The notes below the pieces were generated by a model. That model was not told where the DNA came from, did no database searches, and worked only from the letters and a program-made list of their open reading frames with translations. A DNA stretch of 64,000 nucleotides from the NCBI GenBank assembly GCA_040285825.1, contig JAUPSS010000011.1, positions 310,001-374,000 of the forward strand. Direction: 5' to 3'. Shown here piece by piece: positions 34,390 through 43,639 of the stretch. The position numbers and the translations under genes are program-made. Position 1 is the first letter of the stretch. Each line of letters begins with the position of its first letter. Source of the DNA: Eukaryota sp. TZLM1-RC (Eukaryota; Metamonada: BaSk clade).

Positions 34390-34470
34390 TGTTGCCTTAG
34401 GTTGCAAAAGTGGTTGAGATAAAGATGATTTATTTTCTATTCATATTATAAAAGCCTTAGGGCGCCAACA
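34390..34470 (-). repeat. 3' LTR of element C (81 bp)
   Basis: On the plus strand it starts TGTTGCCTTAGG and ends GGGCGCCAACA. Identical to 41387-41467. The preceding purine tract (GAAAAAGGGAAGAAGCAG-like on the minus strand) lies at about 34471-34488. Confidence 0.92.
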
Positions 34471-34524
34471 CTGCTTCTTCCCTTTTTCAGAGCTAATAGG
34501 CTTATATAAATATGAATCTAAACT

Positions 34525-34568
34525 ATAAACAAATAACTAAATAACTAAATAACTAAATAACTACAAAT
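34525..34568. repeat. Short tandem repeat, unit AAATAACT
   Basis: About four to five direct copies of the 8-base unit in the 3' untranslated part of element C, just outside the pol stop codon. Absent from A and B, which have a TTATATTATAT-rich stretch at this place. Confidence 0.6.
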
Positions 34569-34594
34569 AACCTAATCTAAACTGAGAATTAGCA

Positions 34595-37500
34595 TCACTT
34601 CCTAATTCTAGTACTGCGTCTAGGCCTCTTGCAAGGCGTAGAGTTATTGGAGGTACTCTTACGTTGACTAGAGGTACGTTTTCCAATTTTCTTGTTATTC
34701 CTGCTGAACAACTTGTAAGCTTCTGAATGTTTAACTGAATGGAGAGGCTCTTCTGTTGTCTCACCGCCAAACCATTGAACAGTACAGAAACTACCTGAGT
34801 CAGAATTATATTCTGAGAGGATTTTCTCTATAACATGTTTCTCAGCATCGCCTGCTGCGACTGCCTTTAGAAATTCGATATCCTGAGGATTATCTGCGTT
34901 ATAGATTTTACAATCTTTCTTGGCAGCTTTTAATTCGGTGCCAGTGATAAGATTCTTTAATAATAAAGTGGAGTTGGAAGGATGGTCTATTACTAAAAAG
35001 GGTCCGTTCCAAGATCCATGTAATTTATTATTCTGTTTGGTTTTACGTAGGACGTAGTCACCAATATTAAATACTATAGAGCGCGAATTAGTATTGTCTA
35101 CTGAAATCGGAGTATTTAATGATTGATGACGCTCTGCTTCTTCCCTTTTTTCTTGCAGACGAGTATTTTTCATTTTAATATCGTCTAATAAAGGTATATT
35201 GGAATCAAATTTTGATAAGTTTCCTAATATGTTTGCAGGGTCCGATCTTGGACTAATCGAAGATCCGAACATTAGTTCGTAAGGTGTAAAACCTGTCTTT
35301 CTGCTTTTAGTGGAATTTATTAATAGTTGGGATATGGGTACATAAGTAGACCAATTTCCATAATCATTAAAATCTATTAATAATTTCCTCAAGCATTGTA
35401 GAACGTCTCTATGTTTTCGCTCTACGAGTCCATTACTTTCAGAGTAGTGGGGTATTGAGTTACTCATCTCAATAGCTAATCTATTACACACTATCTTAAA
35501 AGTCTCATTGGCGAACTCAGGACCATTATCACTATGAATTAACATAGGTATGCCAAAAATTGCGCAAACGTTCCAAATCAAAGCGTCTGCGGTCTCTAAG
35601 GCATTGAGTTCCTTCAGAGGGACTAAAATTGAATATCCAGTAAAAGAATCTACAAATACTAATAAGTATTTATTACCATCACTATCAGTATTCAGAGGTC
35701 CAATTGTGTCAACATTTAGTCTGGCAAAAGGACGATCTGCCCAAAGGGAACCTGTGGAGGGTGTTTTTGTTCTTTTAACTGGTGCCGTTTTTTGACAAGT
35801 TGGGCATCTTTTGATGTGGTTTATGAGGTCCTTTCTCATATTAGGCCAGAAAAAGTCGCTTTTGGACAGTTTATGTAGACTGTCGTTTTTGCTGGGGTGG
35901 CCTGATTGAACCAATCCATGAATTAATAATAGTGCCTGTTTTCTGAGGCTTTTTGGAATTAAAATTTTATTTTTATTGTTTTTCCAAATTTGAGTATTTT
36001 CATCTAGAATTGCATTCTCAAATAGAGGGTCATTATTATTTTTGGCTATTTGTTGTTCAGATCTTATTTTAGAGAACCAGGAGGAAAAAATAGGTAAGTC
36101 CTGGTGTCTACTTAGGGATGAAATTGATGGGATGTCTTCGAAGTCCGAATCAGAATCATCGTCTATAGGAGGTATCTCGTAATTCGAAAGTAAAGTATCT
36201 GGTATATTTATACTACATATAGAAGGAGTTTCCTCATCTTGATCTAAATCAATATTCCTCGATAGCATATCTGCCCAGTGGTTATCTTCACCTGGTTCAT
36301 GGACTATATCAAAGTCGAATTCAGATAGTATCGGCAGCCATCTCTTTACAATTCTATTTTTCTCTGGGGCTGTGGCCAGGAATGCAATATTTTTGTGATC
36401 GGTGAAAATTGTTAGATGTCTAGTCAAAAGGTAGCTTTCTAAACAACTTTCAGTTAAAATCAGAAGAATTGCATATAATTCTTTTTGTAAAGTGGACCAT
36501 TTTCTTTGTGTTTCTGTAAGTAATCTACTATAGAACGACAAAGGTTTCACTTTTCTTTTATTCAGCGGGGTTCCTGCAGGGGAGTATGGTTCAATTTCTT
36601 GCCAAATAACGCCTCCAACTGCTACATCTGATGCGTCGGTACTTATTAGTACGCGCTTGCCCGGAGCTGGTAATTCAAGGGGCATGTGATTAATTATTAA
36701 ATCTTTTATTTGTTTAAGATAATCGTCATGCTCGTTGGTCCATTTTATTACTCTAGGTTTTCCTTTAATTAACTCATTAATTGGAGCTATTAATTCGGAA
36801 ATACCTGGAAGCCAATCTCTTATATAATTGATGGATCCTACCAATGAGCGAACTTCTTTCACTGATTTTGGTCTAGGGATTCTCATCAAGGCTTCGATTT
36901 TTTTCTTACTAATAAATCTGGTTTTATTCTGGAAGGTGCTTCCTAAAATATCAATAGGGTATTTGGATGTTACGAATTTACATTTACGTAAACCTATATT
37001 TACACGTCTATTTCTGGCACATTGGAGGACTCTTTGTAATCTCTTATAGAATTCATCGAAAGTCGTTCCAACTATTATAATATCATCAATATATATGAAA
37101 ACGCCATCAATTTGGAATATTTCCATCATTACGTTTTGAAATACTGCTGGGATGTTCTTTAATCCGAAGCAAGCTCTTTTAAACATAATTGACCTTCCAG
37201 GGATTGAGATTGATGTTTTCTCAATGTCCTTCTCTGCTACATTCATTTGCCAGAAAGCTTTTGGTAAATCAAGCGTGGCTATGTAATCTGCTCTACTTAA
37301 AAATTCTAAAATATCACTAATCCTAGGTAGATTAGGCTCTACTGAAATCGTGTGGGCATTGACTCCAACTTTACCGCTAAAGTCTCCCGTTAACCTGGGT
37401 TTCTTGCCGTCAAGATATATAACTAAGACAATAGGAGAGCTGAATTTATAATTAGATTCAACTGCATAGCCCATTTCAATCAGTTCATCAAATATTTTGT

Positions 37501-39952
37501 TTGCTATTTCCATTTTGCTGGGATTTAATCGTCTAGCAGGTTTATGTACTATAACATTCTCGTCTCTAAAGGGGATTGTTAGAGGTTTACAATCGATTCC
37601 TTTTCTGTTTGGAGTTTCACTAAAAACATCGCTGAAAATTCTTAGTAGACTCGTTAATTTTAATTTATTATTATCATCATCTAATTTTATCTCACAACCA
37701 GATCTAGTTAACTGCTCCTCAAAATCGGAAGGACTCGATGATTGGTTATCTAAGGTCCCAATCGAATGTTGAGCGATTCTTGAGTCGAATTCAGATTCTG
37801 CATTTAACAAAGTGCGGTGTTCTTTGTCTAATCTAATGAAAAGACCATCATCCGTCTGAAGCCCAAGTGTTTTTAACATGTCTATCCCTATTAATAATTT
37901 GTTCGAACCCGGGATTATGGGAAGAGTATGTCTATAATGTACCTGGTGCGCAATGCTTCCTACGTTGAACGACAGAATACCATTTGCACTCCCTAGCGAT
38001 TTACTTGATACGTTATTGGCTGGCAAGAACTCAATTGTATCATCTCTATTAATTGACATGTTGCATTTGTTAGCCATATCTTCTGTTATAACCGAACAAA
38101 ACGCTGCCGAATCAATAGTTGCAATCATCTTTATATTATTTATTAAAATCTCCAATCTTAGAAATGGAGAACGCTGGGATCTGATGTGGTTCTCACTAAC
38201 CGTAGAATTTATACCAAAAATACTGTTGATATCAGAGCTGGGTTTGTGGAATTGTAGAGGATTTAGTAAGAATTGTTGAGCTGTTGGGGAGTTGTTGACT
38301 GGGTTTCCGAAATCGGCAATTGATTGATTATGATTGATTGCGTTGATTTGTTTCCGATTGGGAAAGTTTTCAGTGTTTCTGACCCTGTTGCTGAAACGGT
38401 CAATCCGTCTGTGAGAGGTCATGCTCGAACTAGCTGACACGTTCTCAGAAGGGGATGATGTTGATGATGTATCCTCTTTTGTGTTTATGTAATAAATAGG
38501 TCTATATTGACCTCTGCCTTTATGTCCTCTAAAATGGCCACCTCGGCCCCTACCTCTAAACCTAGAAATACGTCTACCACGGCCACCTCGGCCTCTAACT
38601 ACGCTGCCACTTCTCGCAGGCTGATCAGCCTCGCCGATCTTGAACCTCAATTCTTTTGGTACCTTGCTCCTGGTACAACGGGGGTCTTTGCATTCGAAAA
38701 CCGTGTGACCGATAGGATTATTTCCTTCGGTGACGTTACAGAATGTACAGAACTTAGATCCCTCTCGTTCATGTCTTTCTGGGACATATTTGTTTTGGGG
38801 AGTTCCTTTGGATCCGCCTCCCGAGCGACGTTTAGTACCTGGACCAGATGGGGTTGCTCCTCTAGAGAACGTTCTCATAGTCGAAAGGCCTAATGGGATG
38901 TCTTCTTCTCTTTCAGCTTGTTTTCTCAAAAGTTCCATAGTGTGCCTATTTCCTGTTGTTTGGCACCAAGCTAAAAAGTGTCTCCTGGTGGTCGAAATCA
39001 GGTCTAACAAAGTTGTACCTGTTGAAGGGTCCCATAGATCTTCTCTTGTCCAATGGCTTGCTAGCTCCTTGGTAATGGCAAAATTATCTATACCCAAGAG
39101 AAAATATTCTGCAATAAGGGCGGGTGAGAGGGTTATTAAACCGCTGCTTCCCCTAATTGATGCAGATATGGAGTGATCAACCATATAAGTGGTCATATTC
39201 AGGACGTCTCCAAAATCTTCGACGAACCTACCAAATTCGTTGTCCGCATCTACTTTGTTGTGGATGTTTCTCCAATTTATACATGGTTTTGCTAGGGCAG
39301 AGCAAGCCTCGTGATATGAGGTAAATTGTGTCCTGCGTAGCAGAAAAACCATTAAGTCAGCGTCTGAGAAGTCCGGTCTTAGAAGTCCTTGGCCTTGCCA
39401 TCTAGAGATGAGATGGGGGTCGACCATGCTTGATAAGCCGGATGGACAAGTACTTATCATCATACTTCTGAATAAGTCATAATGATGGATAGGAGGTCCC
39501 AAACGTTTCGTCAGTTCTGGGTCGATCCTTAAGAGTGGCTGTTTCATGTCCCTGTCTATTTCTTCTCTGATGTGAGATGGGAGTGATGATAACAACTCAG
39601 GGGTAATCTGGGTCTTTCCTTCACCAAATATTTGGGTTGCTATCAACATAGCACGAGACCAATCAGATTGACCAGGGGCTTGAAAGCTTCGATTGGCTAT
39701 CTTGCGTCCGTATTTGTCCCATGTTTGGAATTTGAGGAGGAAGGAGACGAGAGACATCTTGTTGAGAGGGTCTTTCTCAGATAGGTGAGGGGCTTTATAT
39801 TCAGCTGACCTAGGCTGAGAGTCCACATGTCTCTGAAGACTACTTGCTATACTCATATCCAAAAATGTTTCTAGAAGCTTGGAGGTCTTCCAAACGGAGA
39901 GGCTCCTCAGAAGTAACTCTTCTACGAGGGGGTTGAGGAGGAGGTGTTTCAT
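34595..39952 (-). CDS. pol: Late gag-protease-RT-RNase H-integrase polyprotein of element C
   Basis: One frame of 1785 codons. Approximate order: capsid-like region (40-380), CCHC knuckle (403-428), Arg/Gly-rich segment (450-490), aspartic protease with DSAA instead of the usual DSGA and LLIGIDML (615-695), RT with LDLPKAF and FIYIDDI (800-985), RNase H STDASDVAVGG (about 1130), integrase zinc finger H-H-C-C (about 1350-1390), DDE core, and a C-terminal block FCTVQWFGGETTEEPLHS (about 1725) resembling a chromodomain. It encodes all enzymes needed for reverse transcription and integration. The first about 30 residues are out of frame with gag; the true product is probably one Gag-Pol read from 41303. 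Confidence 0.9.
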   Translation of the reverse strand: MKHLLLNPLVEELLLRSLSVWKTSKLLETFLDMSIASSLQRHVDSQPRSAEYKAPHLSEKDPLNKMSLVSFLLKFQTWDKYGRKIANRSFQAPGQSDWSRAMLIATQIFGEGKTQITPELLSSLPSHIREEIDRDMKQPLLRIDPELTKRLGPPIHHYDLFRSMMISTCPSGLSSMVDPHLISRWQGQGLLRPDFSDADLMVFLLRRTQFTSYHEACSALAKPCINWRNIHNKVDADNEFGRFVEDFGDVLNMTTYMVDHSISASIRGSSGLITLSPALIAEYFLLGIDNFAITKELASHWTREDLWDPSTGTTLLDLISTTRRHFLAWCQTTGNRHTMELLRKQAEREEDIPLGLSTMRTFSRGATPSGPGTKRRSGGGSKGTPQNKYVPERHEREGSKFCTFCNVTEGNNPIGHTVFECKDPRCTRSKVPKELRFKIGEADQPARSGSVVRGRGGRGRRISRFRGRGRGGHFRGHKGRGQYRPIYYINTKEDTSSTSSPSENVSASSSMTSHRRIDRFSNRVRNTENFPNRKQINAINHNQSIADFGNPVNNSPTAQQFLLNPLQFHKPSSDINSIFGINSTVSENHIRSQRSPFLRLEILINNIKMIATIDSAAFCSVITEDMANKCNMSINRDDTIEFLPANNVSSKSLGSANGILSFNVGSIAHQVHYRHTLPIIPGSNKLLIGIDMLKTLGLQTDDGLFIRLDKEHRTLLNAESEFDSRIAQHSIGTLDNQSSSPSDFEEQLTRSGCEIKLDDDNNKLKLTSLLRIFSDVFSETPNRKGIDCKPLTIPFRDENVIVHKPARRLNPSKMEIANKIFDELIEMGYAVESNYKFSSPIVLVIYLDGKKPRLTGDFSGKVGVNAHTISVEPNLPRISDILEFLSRADYIATLDLPKAFWQMNVAEKDIEKTSISIPGRSIMFKRACFGLKNIPAVFQNVMMEIFQIDGVFIYIDDIIIVGTTFDEFYKRLQRVLQCARNRRVNIGLRKCKFVTSKYPIDILGSTFQNKTRFISKKKIEALMRIPRPKSVKEVRSLVGSINYIRDWLPGISELIAPINELIKGKPRVIKWTNEHDDYLKQIKDLIINHMPLELPAPGKRVLISTDASDVAVGGVIWQEIEPYSPAGTPLNKRKVKPLSFYSRLLTETQRKWSTLQKELYAILLILTESCLESYLLTRHLTIFTDHKNIAFLATAPEKNRIVKRWLPILSEFDFDIVHEPGEDNHWADMLSRNIDLDQDEETPSICSINIPDTLLSNYEIPPIDDDSDSDFEDIPSISSLSRHQDLPIFSSWFSKIRSEQQIAKNNNDPLFENAILDENTQIWKNNKNKILIPKSLRKQALLLIHGLVQSGHPSKNDSLHKLSKSDFFWPNMRKDLINHIKRCPTCQKTAPVKRTKTPSTGSLWADRPFARLNVDTIGPLNTDSDGNKYLLVFVDSFTGYSILVPLKELNALETADALIWNVCAIFGIPMLIHSDNGPEFANETFKIVCNRLAIEMSNSIPHYSESNGLVERKHRDVLQCLRKLLIDFNDYGNWSTYVPISQLLINSTKSRKTGFTPYELMFGSSISPRSDPANILGNLSKFDSNIPLLDDIKMKNTRLQEKREEAERHQSLNTPISVDNTNSRSIVFNIGDYVLRKTKQNNKLHGSWNGPFLVIDHPSNSTLLLKNLITGTELKAAKKDCKIYNADNPQDIEFLKAVAAGDAEKHVIEKILSEYNSDSGSFCTVQWFGGETTEEPLHSVKHSEAYKLFSRNNKKIGKRTSSQRKSTSNNSTPCKRPRRSTRIRK

Positions 39953-41303
39953 CTAAACTAGGTCCTCTCAACTCGACTTCGTCTTCTGATGCGCTAGTGA
40001 GCATAGGTTGGGAGGGACTTGATGGTCCCTGAACCACTCTGGTAGGTCTGTTTGTTCGTTCTGTCACATCTACTGTCGGGATGTGATCAGGGAGTACGTC
40101 AATGGAACAGACTTGTACCGGTTGCTCTTTTTCAGATATAATGGGGGCAATTATAGGAAGTTTAGGTCTCTGGTGGAGCTCTGTTGATTGATCACCCGTG
40201 ACCAAGAACCTGAACTTCTTCTTCCTTGTCGTTGATTCCCCGAATTGCTGAATGAAGTTATTTGGGCGGCTCCTAAATGTGGATACGCTTGAACGTTCCG
40301 TGAGTATGTTATTTAGGGCGTCCGCGTCAAAGAAGTCACTGACGGGATCCAACTTACTTGGATTTGTGCTGTCTGCTTGTTCCATGTATTCTCTGAAACA
40401 AGTAGGAGCCCCATCCTCTACCTCTGAGTAGTTATGAATGATCGTATCAAAGTACGAGTCCATCCATGCCGGTAATTTGGTTTCCAGGATGTCGTCGGTA
40501 TCGGTTCTGCTCCTTCGTTCAATGGCTAAGAACCTGATCCTTCTCCCGAACTGATCTAAATGAATGGCTTCCCAATCAGGCCTATCTTTGATAGGTTTTG
40601 CCAGAATCATATGGATCTCTCTATCCATACCGGTTATCCTAGGACGGCGTTCTGCCCCGCGTCCATAGGTCTCTCTACTCAAAGTGTCCAACGCGTTTAT
40701 GAGTTCTCTTCTCTCATTTTGGGGGAATTCGTAGACTCTATTAGGGTCCCCTTTATGGCCCAGAGTCTGGAATCCCACATTTCTACCAGATTTTGATATT
40801 TGCTTCCAAAGGGGAGGGAGCTGCTCGAACAGACAGTAATCTGTTGGTTCAAGGTGAGCTTCCGCGTCCTTCATTATCTGTTGGCGAAGCTCTTTTTCAT
40901 CGTCGTCCATTTCTTCTAAAACGGACTGGAGTTCTTCGTAGTCCTTTAGGGCAGACGAAGTATCCGAGCTTAACCCAACATTTTCTTTAGGTGAGGAGGG
41001 GGGTGGTCCCGTTCTTGAAACCTTATCTGGTTTGTTGGACATGGAAGAGGCGGGAGGTGGTTCCGTGCCTGGTTCCATTGTTTTTGATTTGGAAGAGGCG
41101 GGAGGTGGTTCCGTGCCTGGTTCCATTTCTTTCTCATGAGGAGGGGCGGAGGGTGGTCTCGAGCCCGAGTCCTCTTCTTTATTTGACTCTTCAGTCCCTG
41201 CTGTTGTTGTATATATGCTCAAAGCATCTCTATCGTACTGTTGCATCTGACTAATGTAAAAAATTTGGCTGGAGTCAGTGTCCTGGCGAGGAGAGACTGA
41301 CAT
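39840..41303 (-). CDS. gag: N-terminal gag of element C
   Basis: 487 codons from ATG at 41303. Acidic and Pro-rich N-terminus with repeated MEPGTEPPPASS units (about residues 58-90), then a region shared with B (FEQLPPLW, ETYGRGAERRPRI, LAIERRSRTD). The frame shifts near 39860 in ATTTTTGG: elements A and B run straight through the same point (LQSSRRAIDMSIAS), so C has one extra T rather than a conserved frameshift signal. The structural protein forms the particle. Confidence 0.82.
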   Translation of the reverse strand: MSVSPRQDTDSSQIFYISQMQQYDRDALSIYTTTAGTEESNKEEDSGSRPPSAPPHEKEMEPGTEPPPASSKSKTMEPGTEPPPASSMSNKPDKVSRTGPPPSSPKENVGLSSDTSSALKDYEELQSVLEEMDDDEKELRQQIMKDAEAHLEPTDYCLFEQLPPLWKQISKSGRNVGFQTLGHKGDPNRVYEFPQNERRELINALDTLSRETYGRGAERRPRITGMDREIHMILAKPIKDRPDWEAIHLDQFGRRIRFLAIERRSRTDTDDILETKLPAWMDSYFDTIIHNYSEVEDGAPTCFREYMEQADSTNPSKLDPVSDFFDADALNNILTERSSVSTFRSRPNNFIQQFGESTTRKKKFRFLVTGDQSTELHQRPKLPIIAPIISEKEQPVQVCSIDVLPDHIPTVDVTERTNRPTRVVQGPSSPSQPMLTSASEDEVELRGPSLDETPPPQPPRRRVTSEEPLRLEDLQASRNIFGYEYSK

Positions 41304-41386
41304 GATATCCGCTGAAGATATCCTCTGTTTGATAGCTGTGAGTTGTGTAAACGGTATACCTATAACCTAATACGGCCAATAATTAT

Positions 41387-41467
41387 TGTTGCCTTAGGTT
41401 GCAAAAGTGGTTGAGATAAAGATGATTTATTTTCTATTCATATTATAAAAGCCTTAGGGCGCCAACA
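41387..41467 (-). repeat. 5' LTR of element C (81 bp)
   Basis: Identical to 34390-34470; followed on the plus strand by GATC and resumed element A. Confidence 0.92.
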
Positions 41468-42122
41468 GATCTTGGAATGGACCATTTTTAGTTATTGACC
41501 TTCCTTCCAAATCCACTTTATTATTGAAGAATCTTACTACTGGCACAGAATTAAAAGCTGCCAAGAAAGATTGCAAAATCTATAACGCAGAAAATCCACA
41601 GGACATTGAATTCCTCAAGGCAGTCGCTGCGGGCGATTCCGCAAAACACGTTATAGAGAAAATCCTCTCAGAATACCACTCTGATTCAGGTAGTTTCTGT
41701 ACTGTTCAGTGGTTTGGCGGTGAGACAACAGAAGAGCCACTCCATTCGGTTAGACACTCAGAAGCTTATAAGTTATTTAGTAAGGATAACAAGAAAATTG
41801 GAAAACGTACCATTAGTCGACGACAAGGTACCTCCAATGAGTCTACGCCTTCTAAGAAGCCTAGACGCAGTAATAGAATTAGGAAGAGGAGCTAATTCTT
41901 AGTTTATATCGATTATTTATATTATATTGTATTATTTATATTATATCGATTATATGTATTTATTATAGTTGTTTTGTTAATTGTATATAGTTTTTATTTC
42001 ATATTCATATAAGCTGATTTATTTTGAAAAAGGGAAGAAGCAGTGTTGGCGCCCTAAGGCTTATATAATATGAATAGAAAATAAATCAGACTTTTCTTTA
42101 CTACAATAGACTTTAGGCAACA
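41468..42122 (+). mobile_element. Retroelement A, segment 3, with its 3' LTR (42044-42122)
   Basis: Carries the last part of integrase with the chromodomain-like block (reading frame 41524-41895, parallel to 33470-33836 in B), the AT-rich untranslated region, the purine tract and a 79-bp LTR. The LTR differs from B's by one T in a T5 run. Beyond 42122 the flank is LINE sequence, so A inserted into a LINE. Confidence 0.9.
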
Positions 42123-42899
42123 CCTGACGTTATTATGCACTTTGCTTCTAAACGTAATGAAATGTTTACAGTTCAAAAGGTGAGTAAACAAAAGAGGTTT
42201 ACCACATTTACAAGTTAAATGATTGGGCAAATTGTTTGGCCATAGAAAACAACCAAAACGCATGTTTAGAAGCCATTCATTGTTTTTTAACAAAAGTCCA
42301 TAAACAGAGGGAATTTGAGTTACTAAAGCAGCAGCTGAACTATCACGAATATCCTTTAAAAAATTACTGAAAGCGGGATTTTTAGTTTTGGCCAAGCCAA
42401 GTCTTACTTCATAATCCAAGCCTTCATATAATTTAACCAGATGGTGCTGAAGCTTTTTCAAGCAAAAACGTAAATTTGGAAGTGATCGGGTGGGAATTTC
42501 TTGAACATTTTGAGGAAAACACTGAATCCAGATATCACTAAGCAAATTTTCTAATTCAAATTGCAGTTGATTCAAGTAAAAATTTGATTCACCATTGATC
42601 AGATGAACATCAAAAGGGAACCTTTGGAAAAATTCAAAAACAAAATTTTTACCACCTCCCAAAAATGCTGCTTTACACAGAATCGAAGATTTGGTGAATC
42701 CAATTCCACCCAAATCTGCTGAACAAAATACATGACTTCGAATTAAAGATTCATTTACTTCTAATAAAGAAGAAAAAAATTTGACTCGAAGTTTGTTAAA
42801 AGATCTGCAAAAATTGAGAGATACCGATGGGGGAGTTGACCTTAAAATATGAGTGAATTTTCCAGAATAACAAATTTTTAAAATTTCAGGTGCTAACAA
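42123..42899 (-). mobile_element. RLE-type LINE fragment L3, interrupted by element A
   Basis: A minus-strand frame with the RT thumb region (KICYSGKFTHILRST, as in L1), LFFS-type helices, and the zinc knuckle CKC...HLLNC-KHF followed by FRSKVHNNVR, where homology stops at the LTR of A. The endonuclease part that should follow is not found to the left of element A, because A's own left part is missing too. A deletion probably removed both. Confidence 0.7.
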
Positions 42900-43304
42900 G
42901 AAAAATGGTATTAAGTATTACTGAGTTTCACAATGTACGTGCTCATGAACCCGTAAATAGTGAGAATCTACCTTCATTCTGTTAGTGATCACTTATTTAG
43001 AATATTGCTTTGCATTGTTGTTGTTTATAGTAATCTTGTTTGCATTCTTGGTATAAAGCCAATTTCAAAAGAAAAAAAGAAAAATGGTATCCACACAATC
43101 AAACTCCAATCACCAACTGTTGTATCATGTAGTTCTTCTTTGAAGAAAAGAAAACATTCGATATGTAACCTAGAGTGATATGTATCATCAATAAACATTT
43201 GACACTAACTTTACTTTGAATTGGCAACTATAAGTTTGATTGATTTCATCAATTTTCATTTTAAGGAGACCAATTTTTAATCATTTCTAACCAGAGTGCG
43301 CAAG

Positions 43305-43350
43305 CACGCGGTGTTCAGGATTTCTAACACGCTCCAACACGTGTTGGAAA
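43305..43350. repeat. CACGTG-containing repeat, copy 1
   Basis: CACGCGGTGTTCAGGATT and then TCCAACACGTGTTGGAAA, including the perfect 14-bp palindrome CCAACACGTGTTGG. An imperfect copy lies at 45934-45979. It lies about 130-175 bp upstream of the small frame at 43481. Confidence 0.6.
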
Positions 43351-43480
43351 TTGTTAAGAGCCCAATTAATATTGCTTAATATAGTTTTATAGTGTTGCAC
43401 AAAACGTGTTTCTGTTTCCCCGTTTCCGTTTTATAATAAAACTTCACAACAACCTATTCACCTAGCCACAACTTTTGGTA

Positions 43481-43600
43481 ATGACACTTGCTCCAGAATG
43501 TGCTACTGTCCTTAAAATTGACAATCGTAACCCTCCTGCTGCTTCCCCCAACTTTAACTTTGTTTGCCAATTCTTTGATTTAAATGAAGACTATTTGTAA
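43481..43600 (+). CDS. Short frame of 39 codons, unrecognised
   Basis: ATG after a T/A-rich leader, then MTLAPECATVLKIDNRNPP and a hydrophobic end, stop TAA at 43598; AATAAA follows within 20 bases. Composition is less AT-rich than the flanks. It may be a tiny gene or the first exon of a gene broken by the LINE that starts at about 43640. Function unknown. Confidence 0.3.
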   Translation: MTLAPECATVLKIDNRNPPAASPNFNFVCQFFDLNEDYL

Positions 43601-43639
43601 TATTTTGTTAATAAACGTTTGTTGAAGTAATATGTAATT

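Larger units (their letters stand above)
34390..41467 (-). mobile_element. Ty3/gypsy-type LTR retrotransposon C, complete, nested in A, opposite strand
   Basis: 7078 bp with two identical 81-bp LTRs and a GATC target duplication (34386-34389 and 41468-41471; GATCT is the 5-bp alternative). Removing C and one GATC makes A continuous again. Its sequence is a different subfamily from A and B: the LTR is diverged and the proteins differ at many positions. This is the best-preserved element of the three, with gag-pol broken only once. Confidence 0.93.

Noticed and set aside
39840-39952. Programmed frameshift between gag and pol in element C
   Set aside because: Elements A and B read straight through the same point, and C has one extra T in a T run; this is an indel, and the site is inside the capsid region.
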